Of a DNA stretch of 5,251 nt, positions 1-5,251 are shown one piece after another. Under the pieces are notes generated by a model. The model was not told where the DNA came from. It did no database searches and was given only the letters and a program-made list of their open reading frames with translations. The first letter of the stretch is position 1, and each line of letters starts with the position of its first letter. The stretch comes from Phycisphaerae bacterium. Lineage in GTDB: Bacteria > Planctomycetota > Phycisphaerae > Phycisphaerales > UBA1924. The position numbers were made by a program, and so were the translations under genes. The stretch spans positions 1-5,251 of the forward strand of contig JAEUIX010000065.1 of the NCBI GenBank assembly GCA_016794945.1. Direction: 5' to 3'.

Positions 1-1038
1 CTCGGTGGCGGTGTGGCCGGCGCAGATGATGCTCAGCCCCGCGCCCGCGGCGGCCAGCACGTCGTGGTGCTTCATCTCGCCGGTGACGAACAGTTCGCAC
101 CCGTCGCGCTGAGCATCGACCCACAGCCCGCCGCCCGAGCCGGGGCAGACGCCGATGCACGAAACAGCCTCCCGCCCGGCGGCGGCCACCTGCACGTAGG
201 GCACGCCCAGCGCCGCCTTGAGGCGGGCGACCAGGGCTGCGATGGGGACGGGGTGGTCGAGCACCAGGCGCCGACCGGCGCCCGTGGAACGCTCGGGGCG
301 CGGGAGCAGTTCGTACACGTCGATGGCGGGCTCCTCGTACGGATGGAACTGTCTCAGGGTGGCCAGCGCCAGCGACAGCGCCGCGCGTGAGCAGACCATC
401 TCGAGCCGCACTTCGTGGGCGGACTCCAGCCGGCCGGCCTGGCCGACGGCCGGCCGAGCGCCGGACTGGCCCAGGAACGTGCCGGTGCCCGGAGCGGCGA
501 AGGAGCAGACCTCGTATCGGCCGATGATGCCGGCGCCGGCCGAGGCGAGCGCCTTGCGCAGCGTGTCGGCCTTTTCCGGCGGGGCGAAGGTCACGATCTT
601 CAGTTCCTCGGTGGGGCGCTGGAGGCCAGCGGGCCGCAGCGCCCTGCGGTCGGCGCCGCGCGGCTTGCCGGGTTCGAGCACGGCGTCGGCCAGCCAGTCG
701 CCCAGCGCGCCGGGGGCGTTGTCCAGGGCGGTGTGGGGGCAGTACACGGCCATGCCGGCGCGCGCCGCGCCGAGCAGCACGCGTCCCCGCCATTGCTCGC
801 CCGTCAGGCGGCGGATGGGATCGAAGATCGGCGGGTGGTAGGCGACGATGGCCCCGGCCTTCATCGACCGCGCTTCGTCGAGCACCGGCTCGGTCAGGTC
901 GATGGTCAGCAGCACCGGGCCGGACAGCGGGTCCGACGGCGCCCCCAGCAGCAGCCCGACGTTGTCCCACGACTCGGCCAGCGAAACGGGCGCGATGGAC
1001 TCCATGGCCTGCACGAGCGACTGGACACTGATGCTCAT
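1..1038 (-). CDS. NIF3/YqfO-type dinuclear metal-centre protein (3' end beyond the window)
   Basis: NIF3-family proteins form toroidal hexamers with a two-metal site; their biochemical role is still poorly defined. The frame is open from ATG at 1038 to base 1, giving 346 residues. An N-terminal NIF3 half carries SWDNVGLLLG (23-32), YHPPIF (67-72) and HTALDN (102-107). A YqfO-type insert (about 145-248) shows AGAGIIGRYEVCSF and FHPYEEPAIDVY. The second NIF3 half ends in GEMKHHDVLAA (320-330) and GHTATE (341-346). By family alignment H68, D106, H342 and E346 are likely metal ligands; the first His of the bacterial HH pair is Tyr67, as in eukaryotic NIF3L1-like proteins. About 25-30 residues should be missing compared with B. 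subtilis YqfO (about 370). The start is supported by GGAGG five bases upstream. The gene is transcribed divergently from ispE. Confidence 0.94.
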   Translation of the reverse strand, partial: MSISVQSLVQAMESIAPVSLAESWDNVGLLLGAPSDPLSGPVLLTIDLTEPVLDEARSMKAGAIVAYHPPIFDPIRRLTGEQWRGRVLLGAARAGMAVYCPHTALDNAPGALGDWLADAVLEPGKPRGADRRALRPAGLQRPTEELKIVTFAPPEKADTLRKALASAGAGIIGRYEVCSFAAPGTGTFLGQSGARPAVGQAGRLESAHEVRLEMVCSRAALSLALATLRQFHPYEEPAIDVYELLPRPERSTGAGRRLVLDHPVPIAALVARLKAALGVPYVQVAAAGREAVSCIGVCPGSGGGLWVDAQRDGCELFVTGEMKHHDVLAAAGAGLSIICAGHTATE

Positions 1039-1043
1039 CGACG

Positions 1044-1048
1044 CCTCC
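1044..1048 (-). promoter_or_regulatory. Shine-Dalgarno site of the NIF3-family gene
   Basis: On the minus strand GGAGG lies five bases before the ATG at 1038. It fixes the start of the NIF3-family gene and falls inside the 39-base gap shared with the divergent ispE, so the nif3-like promoter must lie within or beyond the 5' part of the ispE coding region. Confidence 0.75.
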
Positions 1049-1065
1049 GGCCGGCCGCCCGGCAG

Positions 1066-1071
1066 TACCAT
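1066..1071 (+). promoter_or_regulatory. Possible -10 element (TACCAT) of a leaderless ispE transcript
   Basis: TACCAT matches TATAAT at four of six bases and the looser TANNNT pattern. It ends six bases before the GTG start of ispE, which would place transcription initiation at or next to the start codon. No SD-like sequence precedes that GTG, and I see no good -35 box. This is an inference from position and pattern only. Confidence 0.3.
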
Positions 1072-1077
1072 CGCCCC

Positions 1078-2001
1078 GTGCCACTCGACCGCCTGCACAC
1101 CCGCGCCCACGCCAAGATCAACCTGGCGCTGTCGGTCGGGCCCGCGAGCCCGCCCCAAGGCTACCACCCCATCGCCTCGTGGTTCTGCTGCATCGACCTG
1201 TGCGATGAGCTGTCGCTGCGGCGCCTGCCGGAAGGCGCGCCCAGCGTCCACGCCATCGGCTGGGCGGCCGACGCGCCGCGCCCCAGCCCCATCGACTGGC
1301 CCGCCGAGCGCGACTTGGCCGTGCGCGCCCACCGCGCTCTGGAGGCGCACGCCGGCCGACCGCTGCCGCTGGAACTCAAACTCGACAAGCGCATCCCCGT
1401 CGGCGGCGGGCTCGGCGGCGGCTCGAGCGACGGCGCGGCGATGCTCGGCGCGGTCGACCGACTGTTCGACCTTCGCCTGGGCGTGCCGACGCTGGCGCGC
1501 CTGGGGGCGTCGCTGGGTTCGGACGTGCCGTTCTTCCTCGACGACGGGGGCGGCCTGGGGGCTCCGGCGCGGCCCGCGCTGGTCGAGGGCTTCGGCGAGC
1601 GCCTGGAACGCCTGAGCCCGCCGGCCCCGGGAGGGTGGGCCGTGCTGGTGATCCCGCCGTTCGGCTGCCCCACCGGCCCGGTGTACCGCGCGTACGACGC
1701 CGCGCCGACGCGCCTGGACGCCCAGCGCATCCGCGACCTGATCGGCCGATCGCGGGGCGCGCCGGTCGATCGGTCGGCGGAGCTGTTCAACGACCTGGCC
1801 GAACCGGCCGCCCGCGTCGAGCCCCGCCTGGCGGAGTTGCAGCGCCGGCTCCGCCTGGGGCTGGACCTGCCCGTTCACGTGACCGGCAGCGGCAGCACGC
1901 TGTTCGCCCTGGCGGCGTCCGGCCGAGACGCCGCCGACCTTGCCCGCCGGGCGACGGACCTGGCGCCGGAGGCCGTCGTGGTGCGCGCCGCCCTGATCTG
2001 A
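1078..2001 (+). CDS. ispE: 4-diphosphocytidyl-2-C-methyl-D-erythritol kinase IspE
   Basis: IspE is the cytosolic GHMP-family kinase that phosphorylates the 2-hydroxyl of CDP-methylerythritol with ATP, the fourth step of the MEP route to isopentenyl diphosphate. The 307-residue product has the expected length. It shows AHAKINLAL (10-18, K13 equivalent to the conserved Lys), GYHPIASWF (28-36), the glycine-rich ATP loop PVGGGLGGGSSDGAA (107-121), LGSDVPFF (146-153, D149 likely the catalytic base) and VTGSGSTLFAL (268-278). The frame stays open far upstream, to before 415, but that part is antisense to the NIF3-family gene and has no IspE similarity. GTG at 1078 is the only plausible start just before the AHAKINL motif. 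It has no visible SD. C37, C38 and C42 form an unusual cysteine cluster. The next gene follows after 36 bases, so co-transcription is likely. Confidence 0.94.
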   Translation: MPLDRLHTRAHAKINLALSVGPASPPQGYHPIASWFCCIDLCDELSLRRLPEGAPSVHAIGWAADAPRPSPIDWPAERDLAVRAHRALEAHAGRPLPLELKLDKRIPVGGGLGGGSSDGAAMLGAVDRLFDLRLGVPTLARLGASLGSDVPFFLDDGGGLGAPARPALVEGFGERLERLSPPAPGGWAVLVIPPFGCPTGPVYRAYDAAPTRLDAQRIRDLIGRSRGAPVDRSAELFNDLAEPAARVEPRLAELQRRLRLGLDLPVHVTGSGSTLFALAASGRDAADLARRATDLAPEAVVVRAALI

Positions 2002-2027
2002 GGCCCGCGCCGGACCGATAAGACACC

Positions 2028-2032
2028 GGGAG
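2028..2032 (+). promoter_or_regulatory. Shine-Dalgarno site of the ROK kinase gene
   Basis: GGGAG (GGGAGA with the next base) lies five bases before the ATG at 2038. It supports that start and shows that this genome does use canonical SD-led initiation, in contrast to ispE and the M28 peptidase gene. Confidence 0.7.
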
Positions 2033-2037
2033 ACCCC

Positions 2038-3012
2038 ATGCGTACCAATCGACCCATCGTCGGCATCGACCTCGGCGGCACCAACATGCAGATCGGGGTG
2101 GTGGACGGGGCCAACAAGGTCATCGGGCGCGCCAAGCGCAAGACCAAGGCCGCCGAGGGCCAGCGCAAGGTGCTGGACCGGATCGTCGAGGGCGTGCAGG
2201 AGGCCTGCCACAACGCCGGGGTGGCGGCGCGTTCGATCGCGGCCGTGGGCATCGGGGCCCCGGGGGCCATCGACCCGGCCACGGGAACCGTGCGCGAGGC
2301 CCCGAACCTGCGCTGGAACGACGTGCCGCTGGGCAGACTGCTCACCCGCCGCCTGAACAAGCCCGTGCTGGTGGACAACGACGTCAACGTCGCGGTCTTC
2401 GGCGAGCACCGGCTCGGGGCCGGGCGCGGCGCCAGCGACCTGCTGGGCGTGTGGATCGGCACGGGCGTGGGGGGCGGGCTGATCTTCCACAACCGGCTCT
2501 ACCACGGCTTCACGTTCACCGCCGGAGAGATCGGCCACACCGTGCTCTTTCCCGGCGCGCCGCCGGGCTCGCGCAAGGTCGAGGAGAACTGCTCGCGCAC
2601 GGCCGTGGTGGACCGCATCCTGCGGCTCATCCGCTCGAACCACCCGTCGATGGTCCTGGAGCTCGCCGAGGGCGACCCCGAGGCCGTCAAGGCCAAGACC
2701 GTGAGCATCGCCTACCAGAAGGGCGACAGGCTCACGCGCCAGGTCGTCGACAACGCGGCCCACCTGCTGGGCATCTCCATCGCCAACGTCGTCACGCTGC
2801 TGGGCATCCCCCGCGTGGTGCTCGGCGGCGGCCTGACCGAGGCCCTGGGTGAGACGCTCGTGGCGCTGGTGCGCGATTCGGTCCGCCAGCACGTCTTCCC
2901 CGAGGTCTGCCGGCGCGTCGAGGTGGTCGGCACGCGGCTCGACGCCGACGCCGGCGTGCTCGGCGCCGCGCTGCTCGCCCGCGAGCGGCTGGGCGTACGC
3001 TCTCGGGCGTGA
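2038..3012 (+). CDS. ROK-family sugar kinase (glucokinase-like) lacking the zinc-binding cysteines
   Basis: This is a 324-residue member of the ROK family (actin-like ATPase fold), which mostly phosphorylates glucose or other hexoses in the cytosol. The N-terminal ATP phosphate loop is GIDLGGTN (9-16). The likely catalytic Asp115 is in VDNDVNVAV (112-120). GTGVGGGLIF (141-150) and VVLGGG (260-265) complete the nucleotide site. Sugar-binding residues are kept: E164 and H167 in AGEIGH, and E182, which aligns with the Glu ending the usual zinc motif. The motif itself (CxCGxxGCxE) is gone: the segment reads GAPPGSRKVEENCSRTAV (173-190) with a single, displaced Cys185. There is no helix-turn-helix, so it is a kinase-type rather than a repressor-type ROK protein. 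The substrate cannot be decided from sequence; glucose is the default guess. Its stop codon overlaps the argB start. Confidence 0.92.
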   Translation: MRTNRPIVGIDLGGTNMQIGVVDGANKVIGRAKRKTKAAEGQRKVLDRIVEGVQEACHNAGVAARSIAAVGIGAPGAIDPATGTVREAPNLRWNDVPLGRLLTRRLNKPVLVDNDVNVAVFGEHRLGAGRGASDLLGVWIGTGVGGGLIFHNRLYHGFTFTAGEIGHTVLFPGAPPGSRKVEENCSRTAVVDRILRLIRSNHPSMVLELAEGDPEAVKAKTVSIAYQKGDRLTRQVVDNAAHLLGISIANVVTLLGIPRVVLGGGLTEALGETLVALVRDSVRQHVFPEVCRRVEVVGTRLDADAGVLGAALLARERLGVRSRA

Positions 3013-3848
3013 GCCACCCCGCACACCCGCCGCCGGCCGTCCTGATCAAGGTCGGCGGTTCGATCCAGGACGACCCCGCCCAGATCACCGCCGTGATGCG
3101 CGACGCGGCCGCGGCCGCGCGCGCCGGCCGACCCTGCGTCGTGGTGCACGGCGGCGGCAAGGCGATCAGCGCCGCGATGAACGCCGCGGGCCTCACGCCG
3201 CGCTTCGTCGCGGGGCAGCGCTACACCGACGGGCCGACGCTGGAGATCGCCGAGCGCGTGCTGGCCGAGACGGTCAACCGCGAACTGTGCGCGGCCCTTG
3301 CCGGCGCCGGGGCCAGGCCCTACCCGCTGCACTCGCTGGGAACGTGCGTGCTGATGGCGTCGCGATCGGGCGAGACGGGCAAGCCCGGCCAGCCGCCGGC
3401 CGACCTGGGCCTGGTGGGTCGGGTGCACACGGTCGCGGCCGAGGTTCTGGCGGGCCTGTGCCTGCAGGGGTTCGTGCCGGTGATCGCGCCGGTGGCGGTC
3501 GAATCGCCCCGGACCGCCGGCTCGCCCGGCAAGCTCAACGTCAACGCCGACCTGGCCGCCGGCACGGTCGCCCGTGCGCTGCGGCCCGGCGCGTTCGTGC
3601 TGGTCTCCGACACGCCGGGCGTGCGCACCGACGCGACGCGGTACGCGCCGGAACTGGACCGCGCGGCGGTCGCGGGACTGATCGCGTCGGGCGTGATCGA
3701 CGGCGGCATGCTGCCCAAGATCCAGGCGTGCCTGGAAGCGATCGACGCCGGCGTGCCGGATGTTTCGATCATCGACGGTCGTGTGCCCGGCGCCCTGGCC
3801 CGCGCCCTGGCCGGAGGTCCGATCGAGGGCACGCGCCTGAAGGCCTGA
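3009..3848 (+). CDS. argB: Acetylglutamate kinase ArgB
   Basis: ArgB phosphorylates N-acetyl-L-glutamate with ATP, the second step of arginine (ornithine) biosynthesis, in the cytosol. The 279-residue product carries the amino-acid kinase motifs in order: VLIKVGGS (11-18, K14), VVVHGGGK (44-51), GQRYTDGPTLE (69-79, R71 for substrate carboxylate binding), DLGLVGRVHTV (132-142), KLNVNADLAAG (175-185, N177 and D181), LVSDTPGV (198-205) and GGMLPKIQA (232-240, K237). GTG at 3009 shares bases with the ROK stop TGA (GTGA), which suggests translational coupling. Only 13 residues precede K14, so the N-terminal helix typical of arginine-inhibited hexameric enzymes is probably absent. The RYTD motif also occurs in the related LysZ kinases of lysine biosynthesis; the rest looks like ArgB and no LysW or other lys genes are visible here. 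Confidence 0.93.
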   Translation: MSHPAHPPPAVLIKVGGSIQDDPAQITAVMRDAAAAARAGRPCVVVHGGGKAISAAMNAAGLTPRFVAGQRYTDGPTLEIAERVLAETVNRELCAALAGAGARPYPLHSLGTCVLMASRSGETGKPGQPPADLGLVGRVHTVAAEVLAGLCLQGFVPVIAPVAVESPRTAGSPGKLNVNADLAAGTVARALRPGAFVLVSDTPGVRTDATRYAPELDRAAVAGLIASGVIDGGMLPKIQACLEAIDAGVPDVSIIDGRVPGALARALAGGPIEGTRLKA

Positions 3849-3888
3849 CGGCCGCGCCCGAACCCGCAACGCCGCGGCGTGGCGCCGG

Positions 3889-3894
3889 TAGCCT
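3889..3894 (+). promoter_or_regulatory. Possible -10 element (TAGCCT) of a leaderless peptidase transcript
   Basis: TAGCCT fits TANNNT and ends six bases before the ATG at 3901, the same geometry as TACCAT before ispE. No SD-like sequence precedes the ATG. It matches TATAAT at only three of six bases and no -35 box is evident, so this is a weak call. Confidence 0.25.
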
Positions 3895-3900
3895 TGGGCG

Positions 3901-4959
3901 ATGATCGCCCTCTCGCTCGGCGCCCTGGCCCTGGCCCTGCACGCCCCGTCCCACGTGCCCGCCCCCGATCCCCCCGGGCGCGCGGTCGACGCCGAGCGGC
4001 TCATGGCGACGGTGCGCTGGCTGCCGGCGTCGCGTTCGGCCGCGGGCGACGAGCGCTCCCGTGCCAACCTGCTGGCGCTGCAGACCGACCTCGCGGCCCG
4101 GGCGGTGGAACTGGGCTACTGGCCGACGGCCCATCCCGTGCGCTGGAAGCGGCGCACCGAGGCGACGGGGCTGGACTGGCGCAACATCAGCTTCGAGATC
4201 CCGGGACGGACCGCCCCGCAGGAGGTGCTGATCGTCGGCGCTCACTTCGACGCGGTGCCCGGGTCGCCGGGCGCCGACGACAACGGATCGGGCACGGCCG
4301 GGCTGCTGGAGATGGCGCGGGTGCTGCGCGACCGGCCGATGCACCGCACTGTGCGGTTCGTGCTGTTCAACCTGGAGGAGCTCGGCCACACGGGCTCGAA
4401 CCAGTACGTGGCACAGGTGCGCGGGTCGCATCTGGACGGGTCGCAGCGCATCGTGGGCATGCTGAGCCTCGAGATGCTCGGCTACTACTCCTCGGAGCCG
4501 GGTTCGCAGCGCAACCCGTTCCGCAACGTGGCCGGCGCACCGCAGCGCGACACCGGGGACTTCCTGGCCCTGGCGACCATCGCGGCGCACGGGCCGTTCT
4601 GCCGCGCCCTGGAAGCGGCCATGCGCACCGACCTGCCGGATTTCGCGGCGGTGTCGATCGACATGTTCCCGATCGCGCCGCCCGACCTGCTGCGGTCGGA
4701 CCACGCGCCGTTCCTGCTGCTGGGCGTGCCGGCCGTGATGGTCACCGACACCGCGAACTTCCGCAACCCGCACTACCACAAGGCCACCGACACGCCGGAC
4801 ACGCTCGACGCCGCGGGCTTCGCCCGGGCGGTCCGGGCGCTGGCCGACGCGGTGCACGCGCTGGCCGGGCCGCTGGACGCCGGCCCGCCGCCGACCTGGA
4901 ACGAACCGGCCAAAAAGCAGGAGCCCGCGGAGGATGCTCCGCGGGCCCCGGGGTCCTGA
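3901..4959 (+). CDS. M28-family zinc aminopeptidase, probably exported
   Basis: This is a 352-residue M28 metallopeptidase with two zinc ions; the family releases N-terminal amino acids from peptides. The catalytic domain spans about residues 95-325. Visible site residues are H115 and D117 in VGAHFDAVPG, the bridging D127 in GADDNGSGT (124-132), the general base E159 and zinc ligand E160 in NLEELGHTGS, E191 in SLEMLGYY at the third ligand position, and H293 in NPHYHKATDTPDTLD. The first about 15 residues are hydrophobic and are followed by a Pro/Ala-rich stretch, which suggests a signal peptide, although no basic residue precedes the hydrophobic run. An in-frame TAG at 3889-3891 rules out any start further upstream. 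No SD is visible. The last about 25 residues are Pro/Ala/Glu-rich, lie outside the domain and are partly encoded by a hairpin. Substrate specificity cannot be told. Confidence 0.92.
   Translation: MIALSLGALALALHAPSHVPAPDPPGRAVDAERLMATVRWLPASRSAAGDERSRANLLALQTDLAARAVELGYWPTAHPVRWKRRTEATGLDWRNISFEIPGRTAPQEVLIVGAHFDAVPGSPGADDNGSGTAGLLEMARVLRDRPMHRTVRFVLFNLEELGHTGSNQYVAQVRGSHLDGSQRIVGMLSLEMLGYYSSEPGSQRNPFRNVAGAPQRDTGDFLALATIAAHGPFCRALEAAMRTDLPDFAAVSIDMFPIAPPDLLRSDHAPFLLLGVPAVMVTDTANFRNPHYHKATDTPDTLDAAGFARAVRALADAVHALAGPLDAGPPPTWNEPAKKQEPAEDAPRAPGS
4912..4946 (-). terminator. Rho-independent-like terminator of the FlgM-like gene
   Basis: Bases 4923-4932 and 4937-4946 form a perfect 10-bp, GC-rich stem (GCCCGCGGAG with CTCCGCGGGC) around a four-base loop. 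On the minus strand the stem is followed, after six bases, by TTTTT (4916-4912). That is the arrangement of an intrinsic terminator for transcripts arriving from the FlgM-like gene, whose stop codon lies 44 bases before the stem. A second complementary pair, CAGGA at 4918-4922 with TCCTG at 4954-4958, could extend the helix across a seven-base bulge. There is no T-tract on the plus strand, so termination of the peptidase transcript here is less certain. The whole element overlaps the peptidase coding end. Confidence 0.6.
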
Positions 4960-4990
4960 AGGTCAACCGGCTCGACCGGGTGCGGCGCGA

Positions 4991-5251
4991 TCAGCGCGGC
5001 ACGTCGATGCCGTAGCGGGCGACGATCTTGTCGAGGATCGCCTCGAACTTGTCCTCGCTCTCGTAGGTGCCGGCCTCGATCTCCGCCCGGACGCGCGCCA
5101 CGAGATCCGCCCGGAACGGCTCGGCGGCCGAGCGTCGAGCCTCGTCCGACAGTTCGACCTGGTCGGCACGCTCCCGGCCGGGCGACCCGGCGGCGGGCTG
5201 GGCGAGCCCGGCGTCGCGCCGGACCAGCGGCGTCGGGGGCAGTGTGTGCGA
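4991..5251 (-). CDS. flgM: FlgM-like anti-sigma-28 factor (N-terminus beyond the window)
   Basis: The minus frame is open from the right edge to TGA at 4993-4991, giving the last 86 residues of a small protein with no usable start inside the window. FlgM binds and holds back the flagellar sigma factor sigma-28 (FliA) until the hook is complete. The visible chain begins with a Pro/Ala/Gly-rich, probably disordered stretch (1-28). It continues with DQVELSDEARRS (30-41), then an amphipathic segment RADLVARVRAEIEAGTY (47-63), and ends with DKFEAILDKIVARYG (67-81). This order (a VELS-type motif, a V-R-x-x-I helix, GTY, and a final helix) is the FlgM C-terminal sigma-binding pattern. No flagellar gene is visible nearby, so the assignment rests on the motif alone. 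A small protein of unknown partner with a FlgM-like fold is the alternative. Confidence 0.6.
   Translation of the reverse strand, partial: SHTLPPTPLVRRDAGLAQPAAGSPGRERADQVELSDEARRSAAEPFRADLVARVRAEIEAGTYESEDKFEAILDKIVARYGIDVPR

Noticed and set aside
1022..1027. TGGACA, a five-of-six match to a -35 box near the divergent promoter region.
   Set aside because: It lies 38 bases before the candidate -10 at 1066, far outside the normal 16-18 base spacing, and falls in the NIF3-family coding sequence.
415..1077. Long open stretch in the ispE frame upstream of the GTG, which would give a 528-residue protein.
   Set aside because: It is antisense to a clearly recognisable NIF3-family gene on the minus strand and reads as low-complexity Arg/Ala/Gly/Pro sequence. 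Long spurious open frames are expected at this GC content. IspE similarity begins only after 1078.
3851..3886. Possible hairpin between argB and the peptidase gene (GCCGCG at 3851-3856 with CGCGGC at 3873-3878, plus GGCGCC at 3881-3886).
   Set aside because: The stem is short, the loop is 16 bases and no T-tract follows. Such pairs are common by chance in sequence this GC-rich.
2712..4067. A 451-codon minus-strand open frame across the ROK and argB region.
   Set aside because: The product is Arg/Ala/Gly-rich with no recognisable motif, and it lies opposite two certain genes whose conserved residues all fall in the plus frames.
3769..4857. A 362-codon minus-strand open frame opposite the peptidase gene.
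   Set aside because: It is made of repetitive Arg/Val/Gly/His-rich sequence typical of shadow frames, and the plus-strand M28 gene carries every catalytic residue.
4963..5169. A 68-codon minus-strand frame with an ATG near the right end.
   Set aside because: It lies in another frame of the FlgM-like gene and is rich in Arg and Ser. The neighbouring minus frame, running in from the edge, has the recognisable FlgM pattern.

Overview
The window is very GC-rich, gene-dense bacterial chromosome (roughly 70% G+C by eye). It holds six protein genes, two of them cut by the window edges. I see no RNA genes, mobile elements, CRISPR arrays or long repeats, and no gene-free stretch over about 55 bases. 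The gene styles (a YHPPIF-type NIF3 protein with the YqfO insert, an IspE with a HPIASW motif, a zinc-motif-less ROK kinase, a short FlgM-like protein) fit Planctomycetota, possibly a Phycisphaerae-like lineage. That taxonomic call rests on my memory of similar proteins and is only moderately secure.

Layout. On the minus strand, 1038 down to base 1 encodes a NIF3/YqfO-type metal protein whose C-terminal end lies outside the window. Diverging from it across 39 bases is ispE (1078-2001, plus), an enzyme of the MEP isoprenoid pathway. It is followed by a ROK-family sugar kinase (2038-3012) and argB (3009-3848), whose GTG start overlaps the ROK stop in a GTGA junction. After 52 bases comes a probably exported M28 zinc aminopeptidase (3901-4959). 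Converging on it from the right edge is the C-terminal part of a FlgM-like anti-sigma factor (5251-4991, minus).

How they fit together. ispE, ROK and argB lie in one direction with short gaps or overlap and are probably co-transcribed, although their pathways (isoprenoid precursors, sugar phosphorylation, arginine) are unrelated. This looks like a housekeeping cluster rather than a dedicated system. A strong 10-bp hairpin at 4923-4946, with a short T-tract on the minus strand, probably terminates the FlgM-like gene. It sits inside the last codons of the peptidase gene.

Points worth a second look are the loss of all zinc-binding cysteines in the ROK kinase, two genes (ispE and the peptidase) that share a TANNNT hexamer exactly 6 bases before an SD-less start codon (possible leaderless mRNAs), and the terminator that doubles as the peptidase tail. 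I found no convincing new multi-gene system.
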